From Gluconacetobacter sacchari (GTDB lineage Bacteria > Pseudomonadota > Alphaproteobacteria > Acetobacterales > Acetobacteraceae), in NCBI RefSeq assembly GCF_014174255.1, contig NZ_JABEQJ010000008.1, positions 86,545 through 150,544 of the forward strand: DNA of 64,000 bases. The letters are read 5' to 3'. The notes beneath the pieces are model-generated. The model had not been told where the DNA came from. It worked only from the letters and a program-made list of their open reading frames with translations, and ran no database searches. Below are positions 47,716 to 58,447 of this stretch, piece by piece. Position 1 is the first letter of the stretch; every line of letters begins with the position of its first letter. Position numbers and translations under genes: made by a program.

Positions 47716-49107
47716 CTATACCCTGTCTCGTATGAATTCCACGACGCGGCGCAGCATGCCGCGTGGCCGGGGCTCGGAGAAATCCATGTCGCCCAGCGCG
47801 CCGCCGCCGCCCGCCGCCCAGGCCAGCAACCCGGCCGAGGTGGCGAACGACGGCCAGGCCGCCGCGTCGTCGGGCAGGCCGCGAATGGCGTTCGGCCGGC
47901 CCAGCCGCACCTGGCGGTTGAGGATGCGCGCCGCCATGTTGCCCACGCCGTCGAGCAGCGACGCCCCGCCCGTCAGCACCACGCGCCCGTCGGTCGCCCG
48001 GCCGACGCCCGCCGATTCCAGCCGGTCGCGCACCATCTCCAGCGTCTCCTCGATTCGCGGCCGGATGATGGACACCACCTTGGAGCGGGAAATATTGACG
48101 AATTGATGTTCGCTGTCGCCGATCAACTGCACCGGCAGCAGGTCCATGTCGTCGTCGGCGGACAGTTCGGCCGAGCCGTACATGGTTTTCAGCCATTCCG
48201 CGCTGTCGATCGAGGTGGACAGCACATGGGCGATGTCGCGCGTGACGTGCATGCCGCCGACCGGCAGGCAGACGGTGTGCAGCAGGTGGCCCTCGCCGAA
48301 AATGGCGATCGAGGTGGTGCCGCCGCCCATGTCGACCACGGTGACGCCCAGTTCGCGCTCGTCCTCGTCCAGCACCGCCAGGCCGGAGGCGAGGGGGGCG
48401 GAGACCAGTTCCTCGATCTTCAGCTCGGCCCGCGACAGCACGGTTTCCAGGTTGCGCAGCGCGGTGGTCGAGGCGTCGATGACGTGCAGGCGCGAGGTGA
48501 GCTGGTCGCACAGATGGCCGCGCGGGTCGGGGACGCCCGAGGTTTCGTCCACCGAGAAATCCAGCGGGATGGTGTGGATGGTCGACCGGCCCTCGGACTG
48601 GGCGCGCATCTGGCCCTCGGTCACCACGCGGCGCACGTCGGAAGCCGTGATCTCGCGCCCGCCGACCGGCCAGCGGACATTGAACAGCCGGCTTTCGGGA
48701 TGGCCGCAGGACAGGTTGACATAGACGCGGTCCAGCCGCCGCTCGGCGGCGTCCTCGGCCTGGCCGACCGCGGCGCGGATCGCGGCCTCGGCGTCGCCCA
48801 GATTGACGATGCCGCCGCAGCGCACGCCGTGCGAGCGGCGCCAGCCATGGCCCAGCACGCGCAGCGTGCCGTCGGACTCGCCCCGGCCGATCAGGCACAT
48901 GATCTTGGTCGAGCCGATATCCAGCACCCCGAACGTGCCCGGCCGCCAGGCGCGGGGCGGCGTGGGATCGTCGGACGGCGGCAGCGCCACGGCGCGGCCG
49001 GACGGCGCGGCCGGCAGCAGGGAGCGGTCGCGCCGCCTGGCGCGGCGGCGGCGTGGGGCGGGGGCGGCGGGTTCGCTGCCCTGCGGGACCACGACCAGGT
49101 CGTTCAT
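47716..49107 (-). CDS. ftsA: Cell division protein FtsA
   Basis: 463 residues, actin-like. Phosphate-binding and adenosine motifs are GVLDIGSTKIMCLIGRG and VVDMGGGTTSIAIFG, with VVLTGGASLLDGVGNMA near the C-terminus. The end (RPRGMLRRVVEFIRDRV) is an amphipathic helix for membrane attachment, as expected. A basic, Arg-rich stretch of about 50 residues precedes the actin fold, longer than in E. coli. It tethers FtsZ to the membrane. The start overlaps the ftsQ stop (ATGA). Confidence 0.96.
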   Translation of the reverse strand: MNDLVVVPQGSEPAAPAPRRRRARRRDRSLLPAAPSGRAVALPPSDDPTPPRAWRPGTFGVLDIGSTKIMCLIGRGESDGTLRVLGHGWRRSHGVRCGGIVNLGDAEAAIRAAVGQAEDAAERRLDRVYVNLSCGHPESRLFNVRWPVGGREITASDVRRVVTEGQMRAQSEGRSTIHTIPLDFSVDETSGVPDPRGHLCDQLTSRLHVIDASTTALRNLETVLSRAELKIEELVSAPLASGLAVLDEDERELGVTVVDMGGGTTSIAIFGEGHLLHTVCLPVGGMHVTRDIAHVLSTSIDSAEWLKTMYGSAELSADDDMDLLPVQLIGDSEHQFVNISRSKVVSIIRPRIEETLEMVRDRLESAGVGRATDGRVVLTGGASLLDGVGNMAARILNRQVRLGRPNAIRGLPDDAAAWPSFATSAGLLAWAAGGGGALGDMDFSEPRPRGMLRRVVEFIRDRV

Positions 49108-50225
49108 GCGCGCCTCCGCACTTCGGGCTCGCCGTTCGGCGGCAGGTTGGGGACCGGAGGGGGCAGCGTCGCGCGCGGCGCGGCGTGCCCGGGTGGGGAT
49201 GATGGGAAGGCGGGCGCCGGGGCCGAAGTCGGGACCGAAGCTGGGGCCGGGACCGGCGGCGCCCGGTGCGGCGTGGCGGCCGTGGCGTGGGCGGGTACCC
49301 GATCCCTGGCCGCCGGGGTGCTGCCGGGTGTGGCGTCATGCGCCGGGCCTGCCGGTTTCGACCCGCCCGGCGCGGCCGGGGTGGGGGCGGCCGATGGCTG
49401 GGCGGCGGGTTCGGCGGATGGCGGCTGTTCCACCACCATCCGGTCGGGCAGGCGCAGGTCGATGGCGACCACCGGCCGGTCCAGCAGCTTCATCGCGGCC
49501 TGGAGGTCGGCCAGCCGTTTCAGGGCCGGGAGGTCCTCGCCCTCGGGCAGCAGCACCGTCGTGCCGTCGCGCAGCACCAGGTTCCAGCGGCGCAGGCCGA
49601 CGCGGACGGCGGCGGCCACGTGGTCGCGCACCACCGGCTGCCCCGCCAGCGCGTCGATCAGCGGCGCGGCGGCGATGTTGGCGCCCAGCCCCACCACCAG
49701 CGGCAATTGCATGAAGGCCTGGGCGTCCTTGCCGGTCATGCCCTGGTCGCGCACCTGGTTGCCGGCGCGGTCGATCAGCATGAAGCGGCCCTGGTTCTGC
49801 CACACCGCGAAGGGACTGCGCTCGGTCAGGCGCACGACGATGGTGCCCGGCAGGTGGCGTTCGACCACCGAATGATCGACGAAGGGCAGCGCGTCGATCC
49901 GCTGGCGGGCGCCCTCGACCGAGAAGCCGAGCACCGGGTCGCCGATGCGTACGCCCAGCGCGTCGCGCAGCGCGGCCTCGCTGGTCAGCGCGCGGCCGCT
50001 GACCTGGATGTCGGTCACGCGCAGCGGCAGCATGCTGACCAGCCGGGCGCGGATCGGGGCGAACCGTTCCTCGGACTTCATGTCATGCACCACCATCACG
50101 GCGCCCGCGCCGATGGCCAGCAGAACGACCGCCAGCGCGAGCGGGCGCGCCGTGCGGCGCTGCCGGCGCAGGAAGATCGACAGCCGTGACGGGCGGTCGT
50201 CGCGATGGTCTCCCGTCCGTCTCAT
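49104..50225 (-). CDS. ftsQ: Cell division protein FtsQ with long Pro/Ala tail
   Basis: 373 residues. One membrane helix (LALAVVLLAIGAGAVMVV, about 28-45) is followed by the POTRA domain (VTDIQVSGRALTSEAALRDA) and the FtsQ beta domain (VERHLPGTIVVRLTERSPFAVW). From about residue 265 the protein is a low-complexity Pro/Ala/Thr tail of 110 residues not seen in model FtsQ proteins. It links cytoplasmic and periplasmic division proteins. It lies between ddl and ftsA and overlaps ftsA. Confidence 0.93.
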   Translation of the reverse strand: MRRTGDHRDDRPSRLSIFLRRQRRTARPLALAVVLLAIGAGAVMVVHDMKSEERFAPIRARLVSMLPLRVTDIQVSGRALTSEAALRDALGVRIGDPVLGFSVEGARQRIDALPFVDHSVVERHLPGTIVVRLTERSPFAVWQNQGRFMLIDRAGNQVRDQGMTGKDAQAFMQLPLVVGLGANIAAAPLIDALAGQPVVRDHVAAAVRVGLRRWNLVLRDGTTVLLPEGEDLPALKRLADLQAAMKLLDRPVVAIDLRLPDRMVVEQPPSAEPAAQPSAAPTPAAPGGSKPAGPAHDATPGSTPAARDRVPAHATAATPHRAPPVPAPASVPTSAPAPAFPSSPPGHAAPRATLPPPVPNLPPNGEPEVRRRA

Positions 50226-50266
50226 GAGGGTGCCGTCATCGGTGCGTCAGCCGGCCGCGCGCGCCG

Positions 50267-51223
50267 TCATGTCCGGCACGCGGCCTGCTCGACCATCCAG
50301 CGGCAGAGCGCGCCGTAGCCGATGCCCTGCGTCTGGGCCTGTTCGGGCAGCAGCGAGGTCGGGGTCATGCCGGGCTGGGTGTTGACCTCCAGGATCACCA
50401 GCCGGCCGGGACCGTCGCCGCAGCGCGTGTCGTCATAGCGGAAATCGGTGCGGGTGGCGCCGATGCAGCCGAGCGCGCGGTGGGCGGCGGCGGCGAGGTC
50501 CAGCGCCCGGGCGAAGGTCTCCGGATGGATTTGCGCGGGCAGGACATGCCGCGATCCGCCCGCCTGGTATTTGGCGGCGTAGTCGTAGAATTCGTGCCCC
50601 GTGGCCGGGTTGGGGGTGATGTCGGTCACGGTGAGGGCGCGGTCGCCCATGACGCCCACCGTCAGTTCGCGGCCTGGGATGAATTCCTCGACCAGCGCCT
50701 GGGGGCCGTAGGTCCAGGCGGCGGCGATGGCGGCGCGGCGGTTGGAGCCGGCGCGAACGATCTCGACCCCCACGGACGAGCCTTCGTTGAGGGGTTTGAT
50801 CACATAGGGCGTGGCCAGGGGATCGGCGGCGGGGAAATCGGCGATGTCGATCACCGCGCCCTCGGCCACCGGCAGGCCGGCGGCGCGGAAGACGGCGCGG
50901 GCCGCCGCCTTGTCCATCGCCGTGGCCGAGGCGCGGACGCCGGAATGGGTGTAGGGGATGGCCATCCAGTCCAGCACGCCCTGGATCGCGCCGTCCTCGC
51001 CCAGGCGGCCATGCAGGGCGTTGAACACCACGTCGGGCCGGTGGGCGGCGAGATCGGTCACGATCGCGCCCAGGTCGGCGCCGGCGTCGAGCACCCGGAC
51101 CTCGTATCCTTCCTCGCGCAGGGCGGCGCTGATGCCGGCGCCGCTGGAGAGGCTGACCGTGCGCTCGGCGGAGACGCCGCCCATGAGGACGGTGACGCGC
51201 CGCGCCGGGGTGCGGGTCGTCAT
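50267..51223 (-). CDS. ddl: D-alanine--D-alanine ligase
   Basis: 318 residues, ATP-grasp. Motifs: VLMGGVSAERTVSLSSG at the N-terminus, FNALHGRLGEDGAIQG, the phosphate-binding KPLNEGSSVGV, and VNTQPGMTPTSLLPEQA at the end. It makes the D-Ala-D-Ala used by MurF. Its start overlaps the murB stop (ATGA), and ftsQ follows after 41 bases, the standard dcw order. Confidence 0.96.
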   Translation of the reverse strand: MTTRTPARRVTVLMGGVSAERTVSLSSGAGISAALREEGYEVRVLDAGADLGAIVTDLAAHRPDVVFNALHGRLGEDGAIQGVLDWMAIPYTHSGVRASATAMDKAAARAVFRAAGLPVAEGAVIDIADFPAADPLATPYVIKPLNEGSSVGVEIVRAGSNRRAAIAAAWTYGPQALVEEFIPGRELTVGVMGDRALTVTDITPNPATGHEFYDYAAKYQAGGSRHVLPAQIHPETFARALDLAAAAHRALGCIGATRTDFRYDDTRCGDGPGRLVILEVNTQPGMTPTSLLPEQAQTQGIGYGALCRWMVEQAACRT

Positions 51224-52188
51224 GGCGTTTCTCCCGTCGTGGCATCGGCGGGCGGCGTGGCGCGGCCGATGCGTTTGATTTCCCATTCCAGCAGGATGCC
51301 GGTGCGGGCCTGGACCCGACTGCGCACCGTCTCGCCCAGCTCTTCGAGGTCTGCCGCGCGGGCGTTGCCGGTATTGAGCATGAAATTGCAGTGTTTTTCG
51401 CTGACCTGGGCGTCGCGCAGCGCCAGGCCCCGGCACCCGGCGGCGTCGATCAGTTCCCACGCCTTGCCGTGCTCGGGATTGCGGAAGGTCGAGCCGCCGG
51501 TGCGGGCCCGCGTGGGCTGCGACTCCTCGCGCGACTGGCGGATGGTGGCGATGGCCTGGCGGATCTCGGCCGGGTCGGCCGGGGTGGCGCGCAGGCGGGC
51601 CCGGGTGACCACGGCGCCGGCCGGCAGGCGCGAGCGGCGATAGCCGAAGCCCAGCGCCGGGCCGGACAGGCGCGCGGTGGCGCCGTCGCGGGTCACGATC
51701 TCGGCCCAGTCGAGGACGGTCGCGATGTCCGAGCCGTAGGCGCCGGCATTCATCGCCACCGCGCCGCCGATCGAGCCGGGGATGCCGGCGAGAAATTCCA
51801 GGCCTCTGAGCCCGGCGCCGGCCGCGTGTTCGGCCACCACCATGTCCAGCGACGCGGCGCCCGCGACCAGCCCGTCGGGCTCGACCGCGATGTCGGCGAA
51901 GCCGCCGCCGAGGCGGACCACCAGCCCGTCGATGCCGCCGTCGCGCACGATGACGTTGGAACAGGCGCCCAGCACCGTGACCGGGAGGTCGGGCGGCAGG
52001 TGGCGCAGCGCGTATGCCAGGTCGGCGGCGTCGGCCGGGACCAGCAGCAGGTCGGCCGGGCCGCCGACGCGGAACCAGGTGCGCGGGCCCAGCGGCGCGT
52101 CCGCGCTCAGCCGGCCGCGCAGGTCGGCGAGGCTGGCGCGCACCGTTTCGGTCCAGCGCTGGTCCGTGGCGGCGGCCGGGTCGGTCAT
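51220..52188 (-). CDS. murB: UDP-N-acetylenolpyruvoylglucosamine reductase MurB
   Basis: 322 residues. The FAD-binding domain shows [15 protein letters not shown] and [20 protein letters not shown]. The type I/II loop region YRRSRLP precedes [20 protein letters not shown], with the catalytic serine and late glutamate regions in place. It reduces enolpyruvyl-UDP-GlcNAc to UDP-MurNAc with NADPH. It overlaps murC upstream and ddl downstream, each by 4 bases. Confidence 0.96.
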   Translation of the reverse strand: MTDPAAATDQRWTETVRASLADLRGRLSADAPLGPRTWFRVGGPADLLLVPADAADLAYALRHLPPDLPVTVLGACSNVIVRDGGIDGLVVRLGGGFADIAVEPDGLVAGAASLDMVVAEHAAGAGLRGLEFLAGIPGSIGGAVAMNAGAYGSDIATVLDWAEIVTRDGATARLSGPALGFGYRRSRLPAGAVVTRARLRATPADPAEIRQAIATIRQSREESQPTRARTGGSTFRNPEHGKAWELIDAAGCRGLALRDAQVSEKHCNFMLNTGNARAADLEELGETVRSRVQARTGILLEWEIKRIGRATPPADATTGETP

Positions 52189-53624
52189 GCCGCGCAGTCT
52201 CCCTTACGGGCATTGGGGTTTTGCAGGGCGGCGAGCTGCGCGGGCAGGGCCTGGGCCCAGGCGGTGATGTTGCCGGCGCCCAGGCAGACCACGAAATCGC
52301 CCGGCCGAGCGATGGCATGGACCATTTCCGCCAGATGGTCCGGATCGGGCAGCGGCACCACCGAGCGGTGGCCGCGCTCGCGCAGGCCGTCGACCAGCGC
52401 ATCGCGGCTGATGCCGTCGATCGGGGCCTCGCCGGCCGCGTAGACGTCGGCGACGATCACGGTGCCGGCGTCGTTCATGCAGGTGCAGAACTCGCCGAAC
52501 AGGCTTTGCAGCCGCGAATAGCGATGCGGCTGTACCACGGCGATGACGTCGCGCGCGCCAGCCTGGCGCGCGGCCTTGAGCACGGCGGCGATTTCGACCG
52601 GATGGTGGCCGTAATCGTCGATGACCGTGATGCCGCCGGTCTCGCCCGTGCGGGTGAAGCGGCGCTTGACCCCCTTGAAGCCGGCGAAGGCGGAGCGGAT
52701 GGTGGCGTCGTCGATATCCATCTCCACCGCCACGGCGATCGCGGCCAGCGCGTTCTGCACGTTGTGGTGGCCCAGCATCGGCAGGCGGAACGGCCCCGCG
52801 CGGCGGGTGCGGTTGCGGTTGCGGTTGGTCACCACGACCTCGAACGTCGCGCCCAGCTTGTCGGTGATGACCTTCTCGGCCCGGATGTCGGCCTGGGGAG
52901 AGAAGCCGTAGGTGACGATGCGGTGGTCGGACAGGCGCGGGATCATCTGCTGCACCGCCGGGTGGTCGATGCACAGCACCGCGAAGCCGTAGAAGGGAAT
53001 GTTGGAGACGAACTGGTCGTAGGCCGCCTGCATCGCCTCGGGCGTGCCCCAATGGTCCAGATGTTCCGGGTCCATGTTGGTGACGACGGTGATGACCGAG
53101 GGCAGGCGCAGGAAGGAGCCGTCGCTCTCGTCGGCCTCGACCACCATCCAGTCGCCCGAGCCCATGCGGGTGTTGGTGCCGTAGGCCTCGATGATGCCGC
53201 CATTGATGACGGTCGGGTCCAGCCGCGCGGCTTCCAGCACCGCCGCGACCAGGCTGGTGGTCGTGGTCTTGCCATGGGTGCCGCCCACCGCGACCGACCA
53301 GCGCAGGCGCATCAGTTCGGCCAGCATTTCCGCCCGGCGCACCACCGGGATCAGGCGGGCGCGCGCGGCCACGACCTCGGGGTTGTCGCGCTTGACGGCG
53401 GTGGAGGTCACCACGACCTGCGCCTGGCCGAGATTGGCGGCGTCATGGCCGATCGCCACCGGGATGCCCGCCGCGCGCAGGCGCAGCACGTTGGCGCTCT
53501 CGGCGATGTCCGAGCCCTGCACGGCATAGCCCAGCATGTGCAGCACCTCGGCGATGCCGGACATGCCGATGCCGCCGATCCCGACGAAATGGATGGTGCC
53601 GATGGAAAGGGGCAGGGCTCTCAT
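52185..53624 (-). CDS. murC: UDP-N-acetylmuramate--L-alanine ligase MurC
   Basis: 479 residues, the usual length. The N-terminal Rossmann part reads [18 protein letters not shown]. The ATP loop is [14 protein letters not shown] (about residues 112-125) and [12 protein letters not shown] contains the Mg/ATP ligands. The C-terminal Mur ligase domain includes [18 protein letters not shown]. It adds L-Ala to UDP-MurNAc. The start overlaps the murG stop and the stop overlaps the murB start, so translation is coupled. Confidence 0.97.
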   Translation of the reverse strand: MRALPLSIGTIHFVGIGGIGMSGIAEVLHMLGYAVQGSDIAESANVLRLRAAGIPVAIGHDAANLGQAQVVVTSTAVKRDNPEVVAARARLIPVVRRAEMLAELMRLRWSVAVGGTHGKTTTTSLVAAVLEAARLDPTVINGGIIEAYGTNTRMGSGDWMVVEADESDGSFLRLPSVITVVTNMDPEHLDHWGTPEAMQAAYDQFVSNIPFYGFAVLCIDHPAVQQMIPRLSDHRIVTYGFSPQADIRAEKVITDKLGATFEVVVTNRNRNRTRRAGPFRLPMLGHHNVQNALAAIAVAVEMDIDDATIRSAFAGFKGVKRRFTRTGETGGITVIDDYGHHPVEIAAVLKAARQAGARDVIAVVQPHRYSRLQSLFGEFCTCMNDAGTVIVADVYAAGEAPIDGISRDALVDGLRERGHRSVVPLPDPDHLAEMVHAIARPGDFVVCLGAGNITAWAQALPAQLAALQNPNARKGDCAA

Positions 53625-54805
53625 GGGGTGGACTCCGTCGTGGCGGCCGGGGCGGCGGTGTGGGCGGCTGTCGGATAGGCGGGGTCGGGGGGGCGATGCA
53701 AGAGTCCTTCGACCAGGTCGGCCAGAAGGCGTGCGGCATCGGGCCGGCCGAGGGTACGCGCGGCCGCCGCCGCGCGGGCCAGCGCGGCGGGGTCGGACAG
53801 CAGGGACTCCAGCCGTGCCGCCAGGGAGGGGGCGGTGAAATCGGGCTGGCGGATCATCCAGGCCGCGCCGGCCGCGGCCAGGGATTGCGCGTTGGCGCCC
53901 TGTTCGTCGCTGGCGGCGATCGGCAGGGGGACCAGGATCGCCGGCCGTCCGGCATCGGTCAGTTCCGCGACCGAGGAGCCGCCGGCGCGGCCGATCACCA
54001 GGTGGGCGGCGCCCAGCAAGGCGGCGACATCGGCGAAGAAGGGCGCGATTTCGGCCGGAATGCCCAGCGCGGCGTACCGGGCGCGCACGCGGTCGGCATC
54101 CGCGGCGCGGGCCTGCTGGGTGATACGCAGCCGCGCGCGCAGGGAGGCGGGCAGGCGGCCGATCGCATCCGGCACGATGTCGCTGAAGACCCGCGCCCCC
54201 AGCGAGCCGCCCCAGACCAGCAGGCGGATGTCGCCCTCGGGCGGGGTGTAGGGCCGGTCGCGCAGGGCGGCGATGGCGTCGCGCACCGGCATGCCGGTCA
54301 GGGTCGTCCGGGCCCCCGCCGGCAGGCGGGCGACCTGGGGAAAGGAGGTGGCGATGCCGTCGGCGAAGCGCGCCAGCATCGCGTTGGCCTGGCCCAGCAC
54401 GGCATTGCCTTCGTGCAGGACGATCAGGGGGCGGCGGGCGCCGAGCAGGCGGGCGCCCAGCAGCGGGGGCACGGACGGGTAGCCGCCGAACCCCACCACC
54501 GCCGCCGCGTCCAGCCGGCGCAGGATGGCGCGGGCCTGCATCGTGCCGCGCGCCAGTGCCAGCGCGGCGCGCGCGGCGCGCGCCGGCCCGCGCCCCGCGA
54601 TGCCGGCGCCGGGCAGGACGAATTGCGGGCCCTGGGCGAAGATGCCGTGGTCGCGCGCGCCCGCGCGCCGGTCGGTCATCAGGGCGATCGCATGCCCCCG
54701 GGCTGCCAGTGCGTGCGCCAGGGCCTCGGCGGGAATGAAATGGCCGCCGGTGCCGCCGGCGGCGATGACGATCGGGCGGCGCCCGGAGGGGGCCTGCATG
54801 CTCAT
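53621..54805 (-). CDS. murG: UDP-GlcNAc transferase MurG (lipid II synthesis)
   Basis: 394 residues. The N-terminal glycine-rich motif [16 protein letters not shown] and the second GT-B motif [22 protein letters not shown] are both intact. [14 protein letters not shown] is the acceptor loop. It transfers GlcNAc to lipid I at the inner membrane. An Ala/Thr/Pro-rich tail of about 20 residues is extra. I start at MSMQAPSGR, whose ATG overlaps the ftsW stop. Confidence 0.96.
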   Translation of the reverse strand: MSMQAPSGRRPIVIAAGGTGGHFIPAEALAHALAARGHAIALMTDRRAGARDHGIFAQGPQFVLPGAGIAGRGPARAARAALALARGTMQARAILRRLDAAAVVGFGGYPSVPPLLGARLLGARRPLIVLHEGNAVLGQANAMLARFADGIATSFPQVARLPAGARTTLTGMPVRDAIAALRDRPYTPPEGDIRLLVWGGSLGARVFSDIVPDAIGRLPASLRARLRITQQARAADADRVRARYAALGIPAEIAPFFADVAALLGAAHLVIGRAGGSSVAELTDAGRPAILVPLPIAASDEQGANAQSLAAAGAAWMIRQPDFTAPSLAARLESLLSDPAALARAAAAARTLGRPDAARLLADLVEGLLHRPPDPAYPTAAHTAAPAATTESTP

Positions 54806-55965
54806 GCGGTGGCCTTTCGTGCCCGGAAGACGGGACGCCCGCGCGGAATCCGGCTTTCGCCCATGCGGTGTCGGGTCAGCGCCAGCACCATGCCGATGGT
54901 CAGCGCCACCGACATCGCCGACGAGCCGCCGTAGGAAATGAACGGCAGGGTCATGCCCTTGGTCGGGATCAGGTGCAGGGTCGAGCCCATGTTGACGAAG
55001 GCCTGAAGGCCGAAACCCGTGATCAGCCCCGTGGTTGCCACGACGATGAAGGGATCGTCCTCGCGCAGCAGCTTCAGCAGGGTCCGCACCACGATCAGGC
55101 AGAACACGCCGATGATGAACAGGCAGATCAGCATGCCGAATTCCTCGCCCGCGACGGCGAAAACGAAATCGGCGTGGGCGTCGGGCAGCAGGTCCTTCAC
55201 CCGCCCTTCGCCGGGGCCGCGCCCCATCAGCCCGCCATTGCCGAAGGCGCGCAGGGCGGTGTCGATCTGGTAATGGTCGCCGACATTGGGGTGCAGGAAG
55301 CGCTCCACGCGCGAGCGGACGTGCGGAAAGGCCACGTAGGCGCCCAGGAAGGCCGCGATCATGCAGCCGGCGCCGGCGCCGACGAAGAAGATGTTCAGCC
55401 CGTCGATGAAAAGCTGCGCCATGAAGACCGTGGTGATGACGCTGAGCATGCCGATGTCGGGCTGCGATTTCAGCAGCAGCAGGATCATGGCGAACAGGCC
55501 CAGCGCGATCGGCATGCCCGGCAGCAGGCGGCGGCCCCGTCGCTCGGTCAGCAGCCATGCCGTGACGACGGCGAAGCAGGGCTTGAGGAACTCCGAGGGC
55601 TGGACCGACATCATCGGCAGCGCGATCCAGCGCCGGGCGCCCTTGATCTCGATGCCGTGGACCAGGGTCAGCGCCGTCGCGGCGGTGGCCAGGACGAAGC
55701 CCGCCAGGGCCAGCCGCCTGACGCCTCTTGGCGAGAGCAGGGACGTGCCGACCACGATCAGGCCGGCCAGGGAGAGGAAAACCACCTGCTTGAGGATGAA
55801 CATGTCGCGCGAGGCGCCGATGCGGGTGGCCACGGCCGGGCTGGCGGCCAGCATCAGCACGTAGCCGAAGCCGATCAGGATGCAGACGCAGGACAGCGTC
55901 ACCCGGTCGACATTGCGCCACCAGCGGGCGAGGAAGGAGGTATCGACGCGCGAGATGGCGGCCAT
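54802..55965 (-). CDS. ftsW: Lipid II polymerase FtsW (SEDS family)
   Basis: 387 residues with about ten membrane helices. SEDS landmarks: [46 protein letters not shown] and the C-terminal [15 protein letters not shown]. FtsW polymerises glycan strands at the septum together with the PBP FtsI, encoded upstream in the same cluster. The ATG shares its A with the murD stop (TGATG). Confidence 0.97.
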   Translation of the reverse strand: MAAISRVDTSFLARWWRNVDRVTLSCVCILIGFGYVLMLAASPAVATRIGASRDMFILKQVVFLSLAGLIVVGTSLLSPRGVRRLALAGFVLATAATALTLVHGIEIKGARRWIALPMMSVQPSEFLKPCFAVVTAWLLTERRGRRLLPGMPIALGLFAMILLLLKSQPDIGMLSVITTVFMAQLFIDGLNIFFVGAGAGCMIAAFLGAYVAFPHVRSRVERFLHPNVGDHYQIDTALRAFGNGGLMGRGPGEGRVKDLLPDAHADFVFAVAGEEFGMLICLFIIGVFCLIVVRTLLKLLREDDPFIVVATTGLITGFGLQAFVNMGSTLHLIPTKGMTLPFISYGGSSAMSVALTIGMVLALTRHRMGESRIPRGRPVFRARKATA

Positions 55966-57359
55966 CAGCCGGTTCCTTCCTCTGCCGCCAGATGGTGGAC
56001 GCGATCGGCGAAATGCCGGCCGCGATGCTCGAAGCTCTTGTACTGGTCGAAGCTGGCGCAGGCGGGCGACAGCAGGACCGTCGGGGAGCCCGCGCGCCGC
56101 GCCTGCTCGAAGGCCATGGGCACGGCTGCGTCCATCGTGCCCGCCAGCGTGTACGGGACATTGTGCGCCGCCAGCGTTTCGGCCAGCGCCGGGGCGTCCT
56201 GCCCGATCAGCACGGCGTGGGCGATGCGGGGGAAATACGGCGCGAGGGCGGCGATGCCCCCCGCCTTGGCCACGCCGCCGGCGATCCAGACCAGCCGGTC
56301 GTAGCAGCCCAGGGCGCGGGAGGCGGAATCGGCATTCGTCGCCTTGCTGTCGTCGACGAACAGGATGCCCGCGACCGTGGCGACCGGCTTCTGCCGGTGG
56401 GGCAGGCCGGCGAAGGTGCGCAGCGCGGGGGCGATGAAGCTGCGCGGCACGCCCAGCGCGAGGGCCATGGCGGCCGCCGCCGCCGCGTTTTCCGCATTGT
56501 GGGCGCCGGGCAGGGCCGGCGCCTCGGACAGGCTGGCGATCACGCCGTGCCGGTCGCGCAGGATGCCGCCGGCGCCGCTGAGATCGGCATTGGCGGAGGA
56601 GCCCGAGATGGTTTCCACGCGCCCGCCGCTGGCCGCCAGGTCGTCGGCCAGGAGGGAAAGCCGCTTGCCCGGCCGGTCGCCGAAGCCCAGCACGGCGAGG
56701 TCGCCGGGCCGGGGGCTGTCGAAGATATGCAGCTTGGCGCGCAGGTAGCCCGCCATGTCGCCGTGGCGATCCAGGTGATCGGGCGTCAGGTTCAGCAGGC
56801 AGGCGACGTCGAAATGCAGGTCCAGCAGGCGTTCCAGCATGTAGGACGACATTTCCAGCACGTAGACGCCGTTGTCGGGCAGGCGGGGCAGGGACAGCGC
56901 GGTCGGACCCAGATTGCCGCCCGCCGCCACAGGGATGCCGGCGGTGGCCAGCATGTGCGCCAGCAGGACGGTGGTGGTCGATTTGCCGTTGGTGCCGGTG
57001 ATGCCGGCGAAGCGCGCGCGCGAGCCGGAGCGGCGCACCGCCTGGAACAGCAGGTCGGCATCGGACAGGATCGGGATTCCGGCCTCGCGCGCCAGCAGCG
57101 CCACGGGATGCGGAGCGGGAAGGCGATGCGGGATGCCGGGCGACAGGATCAGCGCGTCGCTTTCGGCAAGGGATTCGAACGGTGCCACGGTGACGCCGGG
57201 GATGTCGCCGAGCGCGCGGCGGGCCTCCGCGCTGTCGTCCCACGCGCGGACCGAGGCGCCCATCGCGGCCAGCGCGCGGACCACGGGGGCGCCGTTGTTG
57301 CCCAGCCCCAGCACGGCGTAGCGCCGCCCGGCGAACAGGAGGGTGGGGAAGCGGTTCAT
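55965..57359 (-). CDS. murD: UDP-MurNAc-L-Ala--D-Glu ligase MurD
   Basis: 464 residues. The N-terminal domain ([21 protein letters not shown]) binds the UDP part, [17 protein letters not shown] is the ATP loop, and [14 protein letters not shown] is the central Mur motif. The C-terminal domain has [18 protein letters not shown] and [19 protein letters not shown], which are specific to MurD. It adds D-Glu. The start overlaps the mraY stop (ATGA). Confidence 0.97.
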   Translation of the reverse strand: MNRFPTLLFAGRRYAVLGLGNNGAPVVRALAAMGASVRAWDDSAEARRALGDIPGVTVAPFESLAESDALILSPGIPHRLPAPHPVALLAREAGIPILSDADLLFQAVRRSGSRARFAGITGTNGKSTTTVLLAHMLATAGIPVAAGGNLGPTALSLPRLPDNGVYVLEMSSYMLERLLDLHFDVACLLNLTPDHLDRHGDMAGYLRAKLHIFDSPRPGDLAVLGFGDRPGKRLSLLADDLAASGGRVETISGSSANADLSGAGGILRDRHGVIASLSEAPALPGAHNAENAAAAAAMALALGVPRSFIAPALRTFAGLPHRQKPVATVAGILFVDDSKATNADSASRALGCYDRLVWIAGGVAKAGGIAALAPYFPRIAHAVLIGQDAPALAETLAAHNVPYTLAGTMDAAVPMAFEQARRAGSPTVLLSPACASFDQYKSFEHRGRHFADRVHHLAAEEGTG

Positions 57360-58447
57360 CGCAGCTTCAGCGTGGCGAGGCCACACAGTCCCAGCACGAT
57401 GGAGACGATCCAGAAGCGGATCACGATCTTGGGTTCCTGCCAGCCTTTCTTTTCGAAATGATGGTGCAGCGGCGCCATCAGGAACACCCGGCGGCCGGTG
57501 CGGCGGAACCAGAAGACCTGGATGATCACCGACAGGGTTTCGACCACGAACAGGCCGCCGACGATGCACAGCACCAACTCGTGCTTGACCGCGACCGCGA
57601 CCGCGCCCAGCGCGCCGCCCAGCGAGAGCGACCCGGTATCGCCCATGAAGACCGCCGCCGGGGGGGCGTTGAACCACAGGAAGCCCAGCCCCGCCCCGAC
57701 CAGGGCCGCGCAGAAGACGCAGAGTTCGCCCGTGCCGGGCACCGCGTGCAGTTGCAGATAGTCCGCGAAGACATGGTTGCCGACCAGGTAGGCGATCAGC
57801 CCGAAGACGAGGGCGGCGATGATGACCGGCACGATCGCCAGCCCGTCCAGCCCGTCGGTGAAATTGACGGCGTTGCCGAAGCCGCTGATCGTGATCATCG
57901 CGAAGAGCGGAAAGGCGATGCCCAGCGGCAGCAGCCAGTCCTTCATGAACGGAAAGGCCAAGTGATTGGCCAGGTCGGCCGGCATCAGGCTTTGCAGCCA
58001 GTAGCCGCCGATCAGCGAGATGGCGAATTCGCTGCCCAGGCGCGCGCGCTTGGACACGCCCGCCGTGTTGCGCCGCGACAGTTTCAGATAATCGTCGGCG
58101 AAGCCCACGGCGCCGAAGCCCAGCGTGACCAGCAGCACCGCCCAGACGAAGCCGTTGGTCAGGTCCGCCCACAGCAGGGTGGAGGCGAACAGGGCGAGCA
58201 GGATCAGCACGCCGCCCATGGTGGGGGTGCCGGCCTTTTCCAGGATATGGCGTTCCGGCCCCAGGGCGCGGATCGGCTGGCCCTCGCGCTGGATGCGGCG
58301 CAGTTGCGCGATTACCGGCCGGCCCAGCAGCAGCGAGAGCGCCAGTGCCGTCAGGCAGGCCGCGCCGGCGCGGAAGGTGATGTAGCGGAACAGGTTCAGC
58401 GCCGTGACATGGCCCCCGGCGTGATGCTGGATGAGGTCGTAGAGCAT
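57356..58447 (-). CDS. mraY: Phospho-MurNAc-pentapeptide translocase MraY
   Basis: 363 residues, about ten helices. Landmarks are [15 protein letters not shown], the catalytic aspartates in [26 protein letters not shown], and the C-terminal [20 protein letters not shown]. It forms lipid I from undecaprenyl phosphate. The ATG shares one base with the murF stop (TGATG), and the stop overlaps the murD start. Confidence 0.98.
   Translation of the reverse strand: MLYDLIQHHAGGHVTALNLFRYITFRAGAACLTALALSLLLGRPVIAQLRRIQREGQPIRALGPERHILEKAGTPTMGGVLILLALFASTLLWADLTNGFVWAVLLVTLGFGAVGFADDYLKLSRRNTAGVSKRARLGSEFAISLIGGYWLQSLMPADLANHLAFPFMKDWLLPLGIAFPLFAMITISGFGNAVNFTDGLDGLAIVPVIIAALVFGLIAYLVGNHVFADYLQLHAVPGTGELCVFCAALVGAGLGFLWFNAPPAAVFMGDTGSLSLGGALGAVAVAVKHELVLCIVGGLFVVETLSVIIQVFWFRRTGRRVFLMAPLHHHFEKKGWQEPKIVIRFWIVSIVLGLCGLATLKLR

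Noticed and set aside
53621..57243. Very long frames that appear to fuse murG, ftsW and murD with out-of-frame lead sequence
   Set aside because: The extra N-terminal parts are Arg/Pro-rich shadows of the preceding gene; ATGA or TGATG junctions give the real starts.
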